From positions 124,001 through 188,000 of the forward strand of contig NZ_JANLNW010000074.1 of assembly GCF_025465945.1 (NCBI RefSeq): a stretch of DNA of 64,000 nt, written 5' to 3'. The notes beneath the pieces are model-generated. The model was not told the origin of the DNA, made no database searches, and saw only the letters and a list, made by a program, of their open reading frames with translations. Below, piece after piece: positions 43,238 through 52,983 of the stretch; position 1 is the first letter of the stretch, and the number at the start of each line of letters is the position of its first letter. This stretch comes from Pseudomonas sp. 6D_7.1_Bac1 (GTDB taxonomy: Bacteria > Pseudomonadota > Gammaproteobacteria > Pseudomonadales > Pseudomonadaceae). Position numbers and translations under genes: made by a program.

Positions 43238-43984
43238 ATGACCGTCTACTTCATTGGCGCAGGTCCCGGCGACCCGGAACTGATCACCGTCAAGGGCCAG
43301 CGGCTGATCCGCAGCTGCCCGGTGATCATTTACGCCGGCTCGCTGGTGCCAGAAGCCGTACTGGATGGCCATGGGGCTGAGCAGGTGGTCAACAGCGCCG
43401 AATTGCACCTGGAACAGATCATCGAACTGATCAGGCTGGCCCATGACAAAGGCCAGGATGTGGCGCGGGTTCACTCTGGCGATCCGAGTCTGTATGGGGC
43501 GATTGGCGAGCAGATTCGTTATCTGCGCGAGTTGAACATCCCGTTCGAAATCATCCCCGGCGTCACCGCCACGGCCGCCTGCGCAGCGCTGTTGGGCGCC
43601 GAGTTGACACTGCCGGACATCTCGCAAAGCGTGATCCTGACCCGCTACGCCGACAAAACCGCGATGCCGCCGGGCGAAGCGTTCAGTAGCCTGGCCCAGC
43701 ATGGCGCGACCATGGCGATTCACCTAGGGGTCAATCACCTGGAAAAAATCGTCGCTGAACTCTTGCCGCATTACGGTGCGGACTGTCCGATTGCAGTGGT
43801 ACATAGGGCCAGCTGGCCGGATCAGGATTGGGTGACAGGGACGCTTGAGGACATTGCAGAGAAGGTTCAGGCCAAGGGATTTCGGCGTACAGCGCTGATT
43901 CTGGTGGGTCGGGTATTAGGCAGTGACAATTTCAGCGAATCGTCGTTGTATCGCGCCGGGCATGCGCATCTGTATCGCCCTTAG
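43238..43984 (+). CDS. cobM: Precorrin-4 C11-methyltransferase
   Basis: A 248-residue SAM-dependent tetrapyrrole methylase that methylates C11 of precorrin-4. The N-terminus VYFIGAGPGDPELITVKG is the glycine-rich SAM site, SGDPSLYGAIGEQ and PGVTATAACAALLG follow. ATG at 43238 has AGGAG; the extension upstream to 43184 is not family-like. It is the last gene of the cbtBA-cobE-cobM operon and is followed by a REPIN. Confidence 0.95.
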   Translation: MTVYFIGAGPGDPELITVKGQRLIRSCPVIIYAGSLVPEAVLDGHGAEQVVNSAELHLEQIIELIRLAHDKGQDVARVHSGDPSLYGAIGEQIRYLRELNIPFEIIPGVTATAACAALLGAELTLPDISQSVILTRYADKTAMPPGEAFSSLAQHGATMAIHLGVNHLEKIVAELLPHYGADCPIAVVHRASWPDQDWVTGTLEDIAEKVQAKGFRRTALILVGRVLGSDNFSESSLYRAGHAHLYRP

Positions 43985-43989
43985 GCCCT

Positions 43990-44055
43990 CATCGCGAGCA
44001 GGCTCGCTCCCACATTTGACCGCGCATCCCCTGTGGGAGCGAGCCTGCTCGCGAT
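43990..44055. repeat. REPIN (GAGCAGGCTCGC family)
   Basis: ATCGCGAGCAGGCTCGCTCC and its inverted partner, between the convergent cobM and nfuA genes. Confidence 0.92.
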
Positions 44056-44079
44056 AGCGTCAGTGAATTCCACACACAA

Positions 44080-44108
44080 AAAACGGCGCTCACGGGCGCC
44101 GTTTTTTC
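44080..44108. terminator. Bidirectional intrinsic terminator after nfuA
   Basis: AAAACGGCGC and GCGCCGTTTT form a GC-rich stem flanked by A and T runs, so it can work in both directions. It lies 18 bp beyond the nfuA stop and after cobM. Confidence 0.85.
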
Positions 44109-44125
44109 ATTTCGCAGCGAACACC

Positions 44126-44710
44126 TTAGTAGTAGGCGTTTTCTTTCTGCGTGTGGTCGGTCACGTCACGTACACCCTTGAGCTCGGGAATACGCTCGAG
44201 CAGCGTGCGCTCGATGCCTTCCTTCAAGGTTACGTCAGCCTGGCCGCAGCCCTGGCATCCGCCACCGAACTTCAACACGGCGATACCGTCTTCAACCACA
44301 TCGATCAGGCTGACCTGACCGCCGTGGCTGGCCAGCCCCGGGTTGATCTCGGTTTGCAGGTAGTAGTTGATGCGCTCGTTGACCGGGCTGTCGGCGTTGA
44401 CCATCGGTACTTTGGCGTTTGGCGCCTTGATGGTCAGTTGGCCGCCCATGCGGTCAGTGGCGTAGTCGACCACGGCATCGTCCAGGAATGCTTCGCTGAA
44501 CGAGTCGATATACGCGGTGAAGCTTTTGAGCCCCAGCGCGGTGTCTTCCGGTTTTTCTTCGCCCGGCTTGCAATACGCAATGCAGGTTTCGGCGTATTGA
44601 GTGCCAGGCTGGGTGATAAAGACCCGAATGCCGATCCCGGGGGTGTTCTGCTTGGAGAGCAGATCAGCCAGATAATCGTGGGCGGCGTCGGTAATGGTAA
44701 TGGCGGTCAT
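44126..44710 (-). CDS. nfuA: Fe-S cluster biogenesis/repair protein NfuA
   Basis: A 194-residue scaffold with an N-terminal degenerate A-type domain and a C-terminal NifU-like domain. The cluster ligands are Cys149 and Cys152 in GGGCQGCGQADVTL. It delivers [4Fe-4S] clusters to client enzymes under stress. ATG at 44710 follows GAGGAA. It is monocistronic with its own terminator. Confidence 0.96.
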   Translation of the reverse strand: MTAITITDAAHDYLADLLSKQNTPGIGIRVFITQPGTQYAETCIAYCKPGEEKPEDTALGLKSFTAYIDSFSEAFLDDAVVDYATDRMGGQLTIKAPNAKVPMVNADSPVNERINYYLQTEINPGLASHGGQVSLIDVVEDGIAVLKFGGGCQGCGQADVTLKEGIERTLLERIPELKGVRDVTDHTQKENAYY

Positions 44711-44798
44711 GGAAATTCCTCGCAGGCTTGGGCGCAGTTTACGCCAATCATCGCGCCGGACAAAGTCCTAGTATTTTTGTCGGGAAAGAACCGGTCGA

Positions 44799-47090
44799 TC
44801 ACAGGTTTTCGTAGCGATTCATGTCCAGTACGCCCTCTTCCACCGGATCGGTTTCGCGGATGTACTGACTCAAGTCGTGGAAATACTGCCAGAACTGCGG
44901 ATGACTGCGACGAATACCCCAACGCTCGACGATCTTCTCGAAGCCTTGGGCGTCCTTGGCATTCTCCATGGCAGCGACAAACTCCGGCACTTGTTCAGCC
45001 GGGATGTTGAACATGAAATTCGGGTAGCTGCTGAGCACGCCGGGAAAAATCGTCAAGGTGTCCAGCCCTGGCTGATAGCGCAGTGCCTCGCCAAGCAGGA
45101 ACGCCACATTGCTGTGGGCACGGTTGCGCAGCAGGCTGTATACCTCGCGTTTGCCGCTACGACTTTCGATACGCAGCATCGTCGCTTCCGGCAGTTGGTC
45201 GATAACCTTGAGCCCGGCCGCCGGGCGCGCGGTCAGGCGGCTCAACGCCTGCTCGGCATTCTGCAAGGCCGGATCGATATTGGGCCGCGAGCAATAGGCG
45301 CCGTCGCAGCGGTTGATTGGGTCAGGCGTGGCGTTGAGGTCGCCGTAACGTGCCAGCAATTGCTGGGCAAAGTCACGCTTGGGGTCTTTGTCGTCAAGAT
45401 TCAGTGCAGTCGGTTTGTCGTTGTCGATGCTTTCATAATCCAGCCACATCTTGAATTTGCCGCTGCTCTGATACCAGTCGTCCAGATAGCCATTACGCGA
45501 ATCGGCCGGCATCAAGCGCAAGAAATTCTGCTCGGCGCCGTTACGGATCAAGTCGAAATACAGGCGGGTCTGTGCCTGATGGGAAACGTTGCCGAACACG
45601 TCGAAGTTGACCGCCAACTGATAATAGGTGCGCTCCAGCAACGGGAAGTCGAACAACCACATGGTCTGTGGCACCTCACCGATCAGGCCCTTGCTCACCG
45701 AGGCACTGTCAAAATGCCGGAAGATGCTCAGCAAGGCGTTGTCGTTGCCGGCCCACAAGGTCGACCAACTCGGCGCTGGCGCATCGGCGTAGGTGTCACG
45801 ACGCAAGGCTTCGTACTCGTTACGCTTGTCGCGGTAGGCGTGCCACAGGCTCAACACGCTGCCGACATCGTCATTCTGACCGGGCATGGCCAGCAACGGC
45901 GTGGCCTTGCCGCGGTATATCGGATCGGTGATGTACAGGTCGTGCTCCGGCGCCTGGAAGAAGGCCCAGAAGTTGTCGCGGATCACGTCGGTTGCGATCT
46001 GCCCACGACAGACCGGGCCGCGAATAAAGGTGCGCACAAAGTATTCGGCGTTATCGAGCATGAACTGATAACGCGCCTGCGCCGGAATCGCCTGGAAAGT
46101 CTCGAACGGATTGGCGCGACGTTCCGGGCCATAACCGGGCAAGGCGTGGACCTGCCAGTTGCCGTTGTAGAACAGGGTTTTGATCCTGGCCATTTTCGCC
46201 GGGCTCAGTGGATAGGTGATATGCGTCTTGTGCACGATCACCCCTTGCACCGGCCACAGGCGGTAATACACCCGGGTGCCCGGATCATCGTTAGGGCGGC
46301 GACTGTTGATCAGGTCAATCGGCTGGCCCGTCGGTGTGCGCGAACGCACCCACTGGAAGAAGTGCCCCGGCTCACCGTCCTTGAAGTAGATATGAGCCAG
46401 AAACCAGTGCTCGAACAACCAGCGTGCCACCAGACTTTCACGGGCGCCCGGTGCGTTGAGCAGGTTTTCCCACTGCACCACCTGCAAGGCTTCCCTGGCG
46501 CTGGGGACCAGGCCCTGCTGGTCGATTGGCGCACCGGAGGCCAGCCAGCGTTGCAGCGTCTGGTACTGCTGATCGGTCAGTCCCGTCACCGCCAGCGGCA
46601 TACCTTCTTTCGGATGGGCGTGGGCATAGGCCTCAAACTCCCCCGGCATCGGGCACATGTTCTCGCGCTCGAGCCCAAGCACGATGTCTTCCGGCAGCTT
46701 GGCATTGGGTTGCAGCGGGGTTCTGTGCCCCAGCTCAAGCATCCGCGCCATCAGCGCAGCCTGACTGCCCTGGGCATCGAGTACCGAGTAAAAATCCTTG
46801 CGTTGCCAGGCCGCCTTGCCAAAAGCGTCATAGAACAGCCGTGTCGGCTCCGACGCCTGGCTGCGATCACCAGCGTAGACCGCAATCTTGGTCGCGCCCC
46901 GCGCCGCGCCCTCGCCACTGCCCAGGTTGAGCTGACAGGCGGCGTCATAGCAGGCATGGCAGGCCACGCATTTTTCAGTGAAGATCGGCTGAATGTCGCG
47001 GGTGTAGGAGATCGCCGGCGCCGTGCCTTGTGCTGTGGCGGTACTGCTTATAAGCAGCACAAAGAGGCTGATGAAAACGCGATGCGACAT
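44799..47090 (-). CDS. cti: Fatty acid cis/trans isomerase Cti
   Basis: A 763-residue periplasmic enzyme that converts cis to trans unsaturated fatty acids in membrane lipids under solvent or heat stress, as known for Pseudomonas. A signal peptide (ISLFVLLISSTATA-Q) is followed by CVACH at residues 41-45, a c-type haem attachment site. I prefer ATG 47090, which lets the signal peptide start normally; an ATG six codons earlier (47108) is possible. It is divergent from metH. Length fits the family (about 766). Confidence 0.92.
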   Translation of the reverse strand: MSHRVFISLFVLLISSTATAQGTAPAISYTRDIQPIFTEKCVACHACYDAACQLNLGSGEGAARGATKIAVYAGDRSQASEPTRLFYDAFGKAAWQRKDFYSVLDAQGSQAALMARMLELGHRTPLQPNAKLPEDIVLGLERENMCPMPGEFEAYAHAHPKEGMPLAVTGLTDQQYQTLQRWLASGAPIDQQGLVPSAREALQVVQWENLLNAPGARESLVARWLFEHWFLAHIYFKDGEPGHFFQWVRSRTPTGQPIDLINSRRPNDDPGTRVYYRLWPVQGVIVHKTHITYPLSPAKMARIKTLFYNGNWQVHALPGYGPERRANPFETFQAIPAQARYQFMLDNAEYFVRTFIRGPVCRGQIATDVIRDNFWAFFQAPEHDLYITDPIYRGKATPLLAMPGQNDDVGSVLSLWHAYRDKRNEYEALRRDTYADAPAPSWSTLWAGNDNALLSIFRHFDSASVSKGLIGEVPQTMWLFDFPLLERTYYQLAVNFDVFGNVSHQAQTRLYFDLIRNGAEQNFLRLMPADSRNGYLDDWYQSSGKFKMWLDYESIDNDKPTALNLDDKDPKRDFAQQLLARYGDLNATPDPINRCDGAYCSRPNIDPALQNAEQALSRLTARPAAGLKVIDQLPEATMLRIESRSGKREVYSLLRNRAHSNVAFLLGEALRYQPGLDTLTIFPGVLSSYPNFMFNIPAEQVPEFVAAMENAKDAQGFEKIVERWGIRRSHPQFWQYFHDLSQYIRETDPVEEGVLDMNRYENL

Positions 47091-47245
47091 GTCCCTGGTC
47101 CCGATCATGAACAAAACGTCACGATTCTACCGATCTGGCCCTCCCACCAACATGAGCGATATTCATGCAAAAACAGCTCATACTCTAAAAGCGCACAGGT
47201 TTGCTATCATCCCGGACCTTCGTTATGGCCTTACCAGGTAGTCCT

Positions 47246-50200
47246 ATGTCCGATCGCAGTGCTCGCCTACACGTCCTCAAGCAAGCCCTTAAAGAGCGCA
47301 TCCTGATTCTCGATGGCGGCATGGGCACGATGATCCAGAGCTACAAGCTCGAGGAGCAGGACTACCGTGGCAAACGCTTTGCCGACTGGCCAAGCGACGT
47401 CAAGGGCAACAACGACTTGCTGGTACTGAGTCGCCCGGACGTGATCGGGGCGATCGAGAAGCAATACCTGGATGCCGGCGCCGACATTCTGGAAACCAAC
47501 ACCTTCAACGCCACACAGGTATCCCAGGCCGACTACGGCATGCAGGGCCTGGCGTATGAGTTAAACGTAGAAGGCGCACGCCTTGCACGCAAGGTGGCGG
47601 ACGCCAAGACCCTCGAAACCCCCAACAAACCACGCTTTGTCGCCGGTGTCCTGGGCCCGACCAGCCGCACCTGCTCGCTGTCGCCGGACGTGAACAACCC
47701 CGGCTACCGCAACGTGACCTTCGATGAACTGGTGGAAAACTACACCGAGGCCACCAAGGGCCTGATCGAAGGCGGGGCTGACCTGATCCTGATCGAAACC
47801 ATTTTCGACACCTTGAACGCCAAAGCCGCGATCTTCGCCGTGCAAGGCGTGTTCGAGGAAGTCGGTTTCGAGCTGCCGATCATGATTTCCGGGACTATCA
47901 CCGATGCCTCCGGCCGCACCTTGTCCGGCCAGACCACCGAAGCCTTCTGGAACTCCATCGCCCACGCCAAGCCGATTTCCGTCGGCCTGAACTGCGCCCT
48001 GGGCGCCCGTGAGCTGCGTCCGTACCTGGAAGAGCTGTCGAACAAGGCCAGCACTTACGTTTCGGCGCACCCGAACGCCGGTCTGCCGAACGAATTCGGT
48101 GAATACGATGAGCTGCCGGTAGAAACCGCCAAGGTCATCGAAGAATTCGCCCAAAGCGGTTTCCTGAACATCGTCGGCGGCTGCTGCGGCACCACACCGG
48201 GGCACATCGAAGCTATCGCCAAAGCCGTCGCCGGCTATGCGCCACGGCAGATTCCGGACATCCCCAAGGCCTGCCGCCTCTCGGGCCTGGAACCGTTCAC
48301 CATCGATCGCAGCTCGTTGTTCGTCAACGTCGGCGAGCGGACCAACATCACCGGTTCCGCCAAGTTCGCCCGGCTGATCCGTGAAGACAACTACACCGAA
48401 GCCCTGGAAGTCGCCCTGCAGCAGGTCGAAGCCGGCGCGCAGGTGATCGACATCAACATGGACGAAGGGATGCTCGATTCGAAGAAGGCCATGGTGACCT
48501 TCCTCAATCTGATTGCTGGCGAGCCGGACATCTCTCGCGTACCGATCATGATCGACTCCTCGAAATGGGAAGTGATCGAAGCCGGCCTCAAATGCATCCA
48601 GGGCAAGGGCATCGTCAACTCCATCAGCATGAAGGAAGGCGTCGAGCAGTTCATTCACCACGCCAAACTGTGCAAGCGCTACGGTGCTGCCGTGGTGGTG
48701 ATGGCCTTCGACGAAGCCGGCCAGGCCGACACCGAGGCGCGCAAGAAGGAAATCTGCAAACGCTCCTACGACATTCTGGTCAACGAAGTCGACTTCCCGC
48801 CGGAAGACATCATCTTCGACCCGAACATCTTCGCGGTCGCCACCGGCATCGAAGAGCACAACAACTACGCAGTCGACTTCATCAATGCCTGCGCCTATAT
48901 CCGTGACGAACTGCCCTACGCGCTGACCTCGGGCGGCGTGTCCAACGTGTCTTTCTCGTTCCGTGGCAACAACCCGGTGCGTGAAGCAATCCACTCGGTG
49001 TTCCTGCTTTATGCGATCCGCAATGGCTTGACCATGGGTATCGTCAACGCCGGTCAGTTGGAGATCTACGACCAGATCCCGGCCGAGCTGCGCGACGCCG
49101 TCGAAGACGTGGTGCTCAACCGCACCCCGAACGGCACCGACGCCCTCCTCGCCATTGCCGACAAGTACAAGGGCGACGGCAGCGTCAAGGAAGCCGAGAC
49201 CGAAGAGTGGCGCAGCTGGGACGTCAACAAGCGTCTGGAGCATGCGCTGGTCAAGGGCATCACCACCCACATCGTCGAAGACACCGAAGAGTCGCGCCAA
49301 TCCTTCGCCCGGCCGATCGAGGTCATCGAAGGCCCACTGATGTCGGGCATGAACATCGTTGGCGACCTGTTTGGTGCCGGCAAGATGTTCTTGCCGCAGG
49401 TGGTGAAATCCGCCCGCGTGATGAAGCAGGCCGTGGCGCACTTGATCCCGTTCATCGAGCTGGAAAAAGGCGACAAGCCGGAAGCCAAGGGCAAGATTCT
49501 GATGGCCACGGTCAAGGGTGACGTGCACGACATCGGCAAGAACATCGTCGGCGTAGTGCTGGGCTGTAACGGCTATGACATCGTCGACCTCGGCGTGATG
49601 GTGCCGGCCGAGAAGATCCTGCAAGTGGCCAAAGAACAGAAGTGCGACATCATCGGCCTGTCCGGTTTGATCACGCCTTCGCTGGACGAGATGGTCCACG
49701 TGGCCCGCGAGATGCAGCGCCAGGACTTCCACCTGCCGCTGATGATCGGTGGCGCGACCACCTCCAAGGCTCACACGGCGGTGAAGATCGAACCCAAGTA
49801 CAGCAACGACGCGGTGGTCTACGTGACCGACGCCTCGCGCGCCGTCGGCGTGGCCACCCAGTTGCTGTCCAAGGAATTGAAGGCCGGTTTCGTCGAGAGA
49901 ACTCGCGAGGAATATGTCGAAGTCCGCGAGCGTACGGCCAATCGCAGCGCCCGTACCGAGCGCTTGAGCTACCCGGCAGCGATCGCCAAGAAGCCGCAGT
50001 TCGACTGGAGTGCTTACGAGCCAGTCAAGCCGACCTTCACCGGCGCCAAGGTGCTGGACAACATCGACTTGAAGGTTTTGGCCGAGTACATCGACTGGAC
50101 GCCGTTTTTCATCTCCTGGGACCTGGCCGGAAAATTTCCGCGCATTCTCCAGGACGAAGTGGTCGGTGAAGCCGCCACCGCACTGTACGCCGACGCCCAG

Positions 50201-50956
50201 GAAATGCTCGCCAAACTGATCGACGAGAAGCTCATCAGCGCCCGTGCGGTGTTTGGCTTCTGGCCGGCCAATCAAGTGCACGACGATGACCTGGAAGTCT
50301 ATGGCGACGACGGCAAGCCGTTGGCCCGCTTGCATCACCTGCGCCAGCAGATCATCAAGACCGACGGCAAGCCGAACTTCTCCCTGGCCGACTTCGTCGC
50401 GCCGAAAGACAGCGGCATTACTGACTATGTCGGTGGTTTCATCACCACCGCCGGGATCGGCGCCGAAGAAGTTGCCAAGGCCTACCAGGACGCTGGCGAC
50501 GACTACAACTCGATCATGGTCAAGGCGCTGGCCGACCGCTTGGCCGAGGCCTGTGCCGAATGGTTGCACCAGCAGGTTCGTAAAAACTACTGGGGTTACG
50601 CCAAGGACGAGACCCTCGACAACGAGGCGCTGATCAAAGAGCAATACACCGGCATCCGCCCTGCCCCCGGCTACCCGGCCTGCCCGGATCACACCGAGAA
50701 AGGCACGCTGTTCTCACTGCTGGATCCTGAGGCCAGTGAAATGCACGCCGGTCGCAGCGGGGTGTTCCTCACCGAACATTACGCGATGTTCCCGGCGGCG
50801 GCCGTCAGCGGCTGGTACTTCGCCCACCCGCAGGCGCAGTACTTTGCCGTGGGCAAGGTCGACAAGGATCAGGTGCAGAGCTACACCGCGCGTAAAGGTC
50901 AGGAGCTGAGCGTGAGTGAGCGCTGGTTGGCGCCGAATCTGGGTTACGACAACTAA
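47246..50956 (+). CDS. metH: Cobalamin-dependent methionine synthase
   Basis: A 1236-residue four-module enzyme that methylates homocysteine using 5-methyl-THF and B12. Homocysteine-binding domain: GGCCGTTPGHI near 312 (zinc Cys pair). Pterin domain: NVGERTNITGSAKF. Cobalamin domain: GDVHDIGKNIVGVVLG with the axial His near 760. AdoMet reactivation domain: RPAPGYPACPDHTEK near the C-terminus. ATG at 47246 follows AGG at short distance; the extension upstream is not family-like. No SAH or cobalamin riboswitch is seen in its leader. Confidence 0.97.
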   Translation: MSDRSARLHVLKQALKERILILDGGMGTMIQSYKLEEQDYRGKRFADWPSDVKGNNDLLVLSRPDVIGAIEKQYLDAGADILETNTFNATQVSQADYGMQGLAYELNVEGARLARKVADAKTLETPNKPRFVAGVLGPTSRTCSLSPDVNNPGYRNVTFDELVENYTEATKGLIEGGADLILIETIFDTLNAKAAIFAVQGVFEEVGFELPIMISGTITDASGRTLSGQTTEAFWNSIAHAKPISVGLNCALGARELRPYLEELSNKASTYVSAHPNAGLPNEFGEYDELPVETAKVIEEFAQSGFLNIVGGCCGTTPGHIEAIAKAVAGYAPRQIPDIPKACRLSGLEPFTIDRSSLFVNVGERTNITGSAKFARLIREDNYTEALEVALQQVEAGAQVIDINMDEGMLDSKKAMVTFLNLIAGEPDISRVPIMIDSSKWEVIEAGLKCIQGKGIVNSISMKEGVEQFIHHAKLCKRYGAAVVVMAFDEAGQADTEARKKEICKRSYDILVNEVDFPPEDIIFDPNIFAVATGIEEHNNYAVDFINACAYIRDELPYALTSGGVSNVSFSFRGNNPVREAIHSVFLLYAIRNGLTMGIVNAGQLEIYDQIPAELRDAVEDVVLNRTPNGTDALLAIADKYKGDGSVKEAETEEWRSWDVNKRLEHALVKGITTHIVEDTEESRQSFARPIEVIEGPLMSGMNIVGDLFGAGKMFLPQVVKSARVMKQAVAHLIPFIELEKGDKPEAKGKILMATVKGDVHDIGKNIVGVVLGCNGYDIVDLGVMVPAEKILQVAKEQKCDIIGLSGLITPSLDEMVHVAREMQRQDFHLPLMIGGATTSKAHTAVKIEPKYSNDAVVYVTDASRAVGVATQLLSKELKAGFVERTREEYVEVRERTANRSARTERLSYPAAIAKKPQFDWSAYEPVKPTFTGAKVLDNIDLKVLAEYIDWTPFFISWDLAGKFPRILQDEVVGEAATALYADAQEMLAKLIDEKLISARAVFGFWPANQVHDDDLEVYGDDGKPLARLHHLRQQIIKTDGKPNFSLADFVAPKDSGITDYVGGFITTAGIGAEEVAKAYQDAGDDYNSIMVKALADRLAEACAEWLHQQVRKNYWGYAKDETLDNEALIKEQYTGIRPAPGYPACPDHTEKGTLFSLLDPEASEMHAGRSGVFLTEHYAMFPAAAVSGWYFAHPQAQYFAVGKVDKDQVQSYTARKGQELSVSERWLAPNLGYDN

Positions 50957-50999
50957 GTTGCCCTGTTAGCCACAATACTGTGGCCAACAGAACCCCCAG

Positions 51000-51087
51000 T
51001 GGGAGCGAGCCTGCTCGCGATGAGTACCCTTCAGTCAACATTGATGTCGACTGTCAGTACGCTATCGCGAGCAGGCTCGCTCCCACA
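51000..51087. repeat. REPIN (GAGCAGGCTCGC family), sharing its centre with the cobN copy
   Basis: TGGGAGCGAGCCTGCTCGCGA at 51000 onward is mirrored by a REP ending at 51087. The centre TCAACATTGATGTCGA is the reverse complement of the centre of the REPIN in cobN. Confidence 0.93.
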
Positions 51088-51151
51088 TTTGATTTGTGCA
51101 TGCCGTGGATTGTCTATGCTTGCCTCATACACTCCGTGTGACGAGGGATTT

Positions 51152-51370
51152 ATGGACGATCCAGCCGACAACAAACCACCCACTTTCTGGCAGATGCTGC
51201 ACAGCGTGATGGCGGCGGCATTCGGCGTGCAAAGTGGCAAGAACCGCGCCCGCGACTTCACGCACGGCAAACCCAGTCATTTCGTGATTTTAGGCATTCT
51301 GTTCACGGCAGTCTTTGCGCTGATGCTGTTCGGCATAGTGAAACTGGTCTTGCATCTGGCCGGGGTCTAG
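51152..51370 (+). CDS. DUF2970 small membrane protein
   Basis: A 72-residue protein with one C-terminal membrane helix (about residues 45-70) and the family pattern FWQMLHSVMAAAFGVQSGKNRARDF. The ATG at 51152 follows GAGGGA; a longer open frame upstream goes back into the REPIN. Function is not known. It is convergent with the solute-binding protein gene. Confidence 0.88.
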   Translation: MDDPADNKPPTFWQMLHSVMAAAFGVQSGKNRARDFTHGKPSHFVILGILFTAVFALMLFGIVKLVLHLAGV

Positions 51371-51377
51371 CCCGCCG

Positions 51378-52463
51378 TCAGTGCATGAGGGTTTGCAGGC
51401 TGAACGGGTATCGATAGCTCAAGGGGCGATTTTTGGCCGAAAGGCTGCGCAAGTTCACGCCGTAATCCTGAGTGGCACCCATAGCCAACAAACGCTTGGC
51501 CTGCGCCCGATCAATCAACTGCAACAGCGGGACTTGTCGGTCGCGTCCACCATATCGATCGACGTGGACGCCCTGATCATAGTCATGCAACTCCACCAGC
51601 GCCCAACCGCCCAGGCTGAAGTGCCCGCCCAGCAATACGCTGAGGCGACCATCCAGCAGTGCCTGCAAGGCTTGCGGTGATGTATTGACGGCGCTGAACA
51701 GCGCGCCCTTGCCCGGCGTGCCGCCTGCTTCTTCATAAGCCTGCATCGCCCCGAACGCCATTTCATCGTTGGCCGCCCAGATAAGCGACGTCTTCGGATA
51801 GCGTTTGAACAGCAACGTCGCCTGCTCATGAGATCGCTGACGGTTCCAGGCGCCATATACCAATTGCCGCAAACTCACCTCGGGATGCTCGCGCAGCGCC
51901 CGCATCATGCCCTTTTCACGCCATTGCGACGCGGGAGTGATTTTCAAACCGGCAAACGCCAACAACTCAAGTTTCTGGCCTGGGGCGACGGGAGGATGCA
52001 GGCGGATCAACTCCTTGAGCATCAGGTAACCGCCCTCCTCATCGTTGGGCACCAGACTGCCGATCCAGTTGGGGTACTTTTCGTCGCGATTGCCAAGCAA
52101 CGCCAGTTGATCGGCGGTTAGCGCACTATTGACAAGAAACAGCTTCACGCCGCTGCCCTGGGACAGCCGCAAAATTTCCGGCCCAACATATTGCTCGTTG
52201 GTGAACACCAGGTAGTCCGGACGCTTTGGCCCTTGTAGGGCCTCACGGGCCTGTTTGATCGTGGTTTCAGCCACGCGCTCGGAATACTGCACCTGCAGGT
52301 CCATGCCCAGATCCCTGGCGGCGGCCTGCATGAATTGCGTATAGCTGAGCCAGAAGGTTTCCGAAGACGTTCCGGGGTTCAGGAACAACACCGACGCCGC
52401 TTGCGTACCCGATCCATAGACCGCGCAAACCGTCAGCAACACCCCACAGAGAAACTTGAACAT
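51378..52463 (-). CDS. Type I periplasmic solute-binding protein (sugar/autoinducer-type), orphan
   Basis: A 361-residue exported protein with a signal peptide (cleavage near TQAA, residue 23) and a periplasmic-binding fold of the ribose-binding type: LFLNPGTSSETFW, PDYLVFTNEQYVG and LIWAANDEMAFGAMQAYEEAG. No transporter subunits are encoded next to it, so it may act as a sensory partner. Ligand unknown. Confidence 0.82.
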   Translation of the reverse strand: MFKFLCGVLLTVCAVYGSGTQAASVLFLNPGTSSETFWLSYTQFMQAAARDLGMDLQVQYSERVAETTIKQAREALQGPKRPDYLVFTNEQYVGPEILRLSQGSGVKLFLVNSALTADQLALLGNRDEKYPNWIGSLVPNDEEGGYLMLKELIRLHPPVAPGQKLELLAFAGLKITPASQWREKGMMRALREHPEVSLRQLVYGAWNRQRSHEQATLLFKRYPKTSLIWAANDEMAFGAMQAYEEAGGTPGKGALFSAVNTSPQALQALLDGRLSVLLGGHFSLGGWALVELHDYDQGVHVDRYGGRDRQVPLLQLIDRAQAKRLLAMGATQDYGVNLRSLSAKNRPLSYRYPFSLQTLMH

Positions 52464-52577
52464 TGAATATCCGAGCCCCGGAAATTAGCGCGCATTATAG
52501 CCGGCGAAATACTGGCAAATCGCGATTAATTAGCGTTTTGTCCGACAATCGTCGGAACAGGGCTCGGACACGCTTAC

Positions 52578-52691
52578 TTACTGATGGCTGACCCAGAACA
52601 CCGCAGTGCCCACTACCAGGAGAATCAGGAACAGAATGGCCCATGCGTCGACACTGCTATCGCTTTTCCGTGCTTTGGTTGGGTTGCTCAT
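52578..52691 (-). CDS. Small single-span membrane peptide (37 residues)
   Basis: A 37-residue open frame on the minus strand, starting ATG at 52691 with AGAGG seven bases upstream. The N-terminus is charged (MSNPTKARKSDSS) and residues about 14-35 are a hydrophobic helix (WAILFLILLVVGTAVFW). The strong ribosome site and the compact single-helix design support a real gene. Function unknown. It lies between the solute-binding protein gene and the cysI leader. Confidence 0.72.
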   Translation of the reverse strand: MSNPTKARKSDSSVDAWAILFLILLVVGTAVFWVSHQ

Positions 52692-52983
52692 TGCATCGCC
52701 TCTTGTCGGTTTTATCGGTGATTGCATAAGGACACGAGCACAGTTAAGTCGAGGATTGCCCGCACCACAAATGTGGGTAAGACAATAACCAATCTCATTA
52801 GTCCATTTGGTTCTTTACATATACTCAAACATCACTTTTGCGCATAAACGCAAACTGGTATCTTGCCTCGGCTCCGTGGGGAGTGCGCGGCCGTGCGCGC
52901 AGAATTGCCAAGGCAGTATCCGAATCAAGCGAGCGAGAAACGCAGCTGTTTCTGATTGGCCCAAGCCTGAGAACAGGACTTAT

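Noticed and set aside
47091..47245. SAH or cobalamin riboswitch in the metH leader
   Set aside because: The 155-bp gap shared with cti shows none of the conserved blocks I would expect for either.
44877..47306. An 809-residue plus-strand open frame opposite cti
   Set aside because: Shadow of cti, and rich in Arg/His/Gln without family signatures; cti has a signal peptide and haem site.
47561..50692. A 1043-residue minus-strand open frame opposite metH
   Set aside because: Antisense of metH with biased residue content (His, Val, Asp, Gly) and no domain pattern; metH motifs are on the plus strand.
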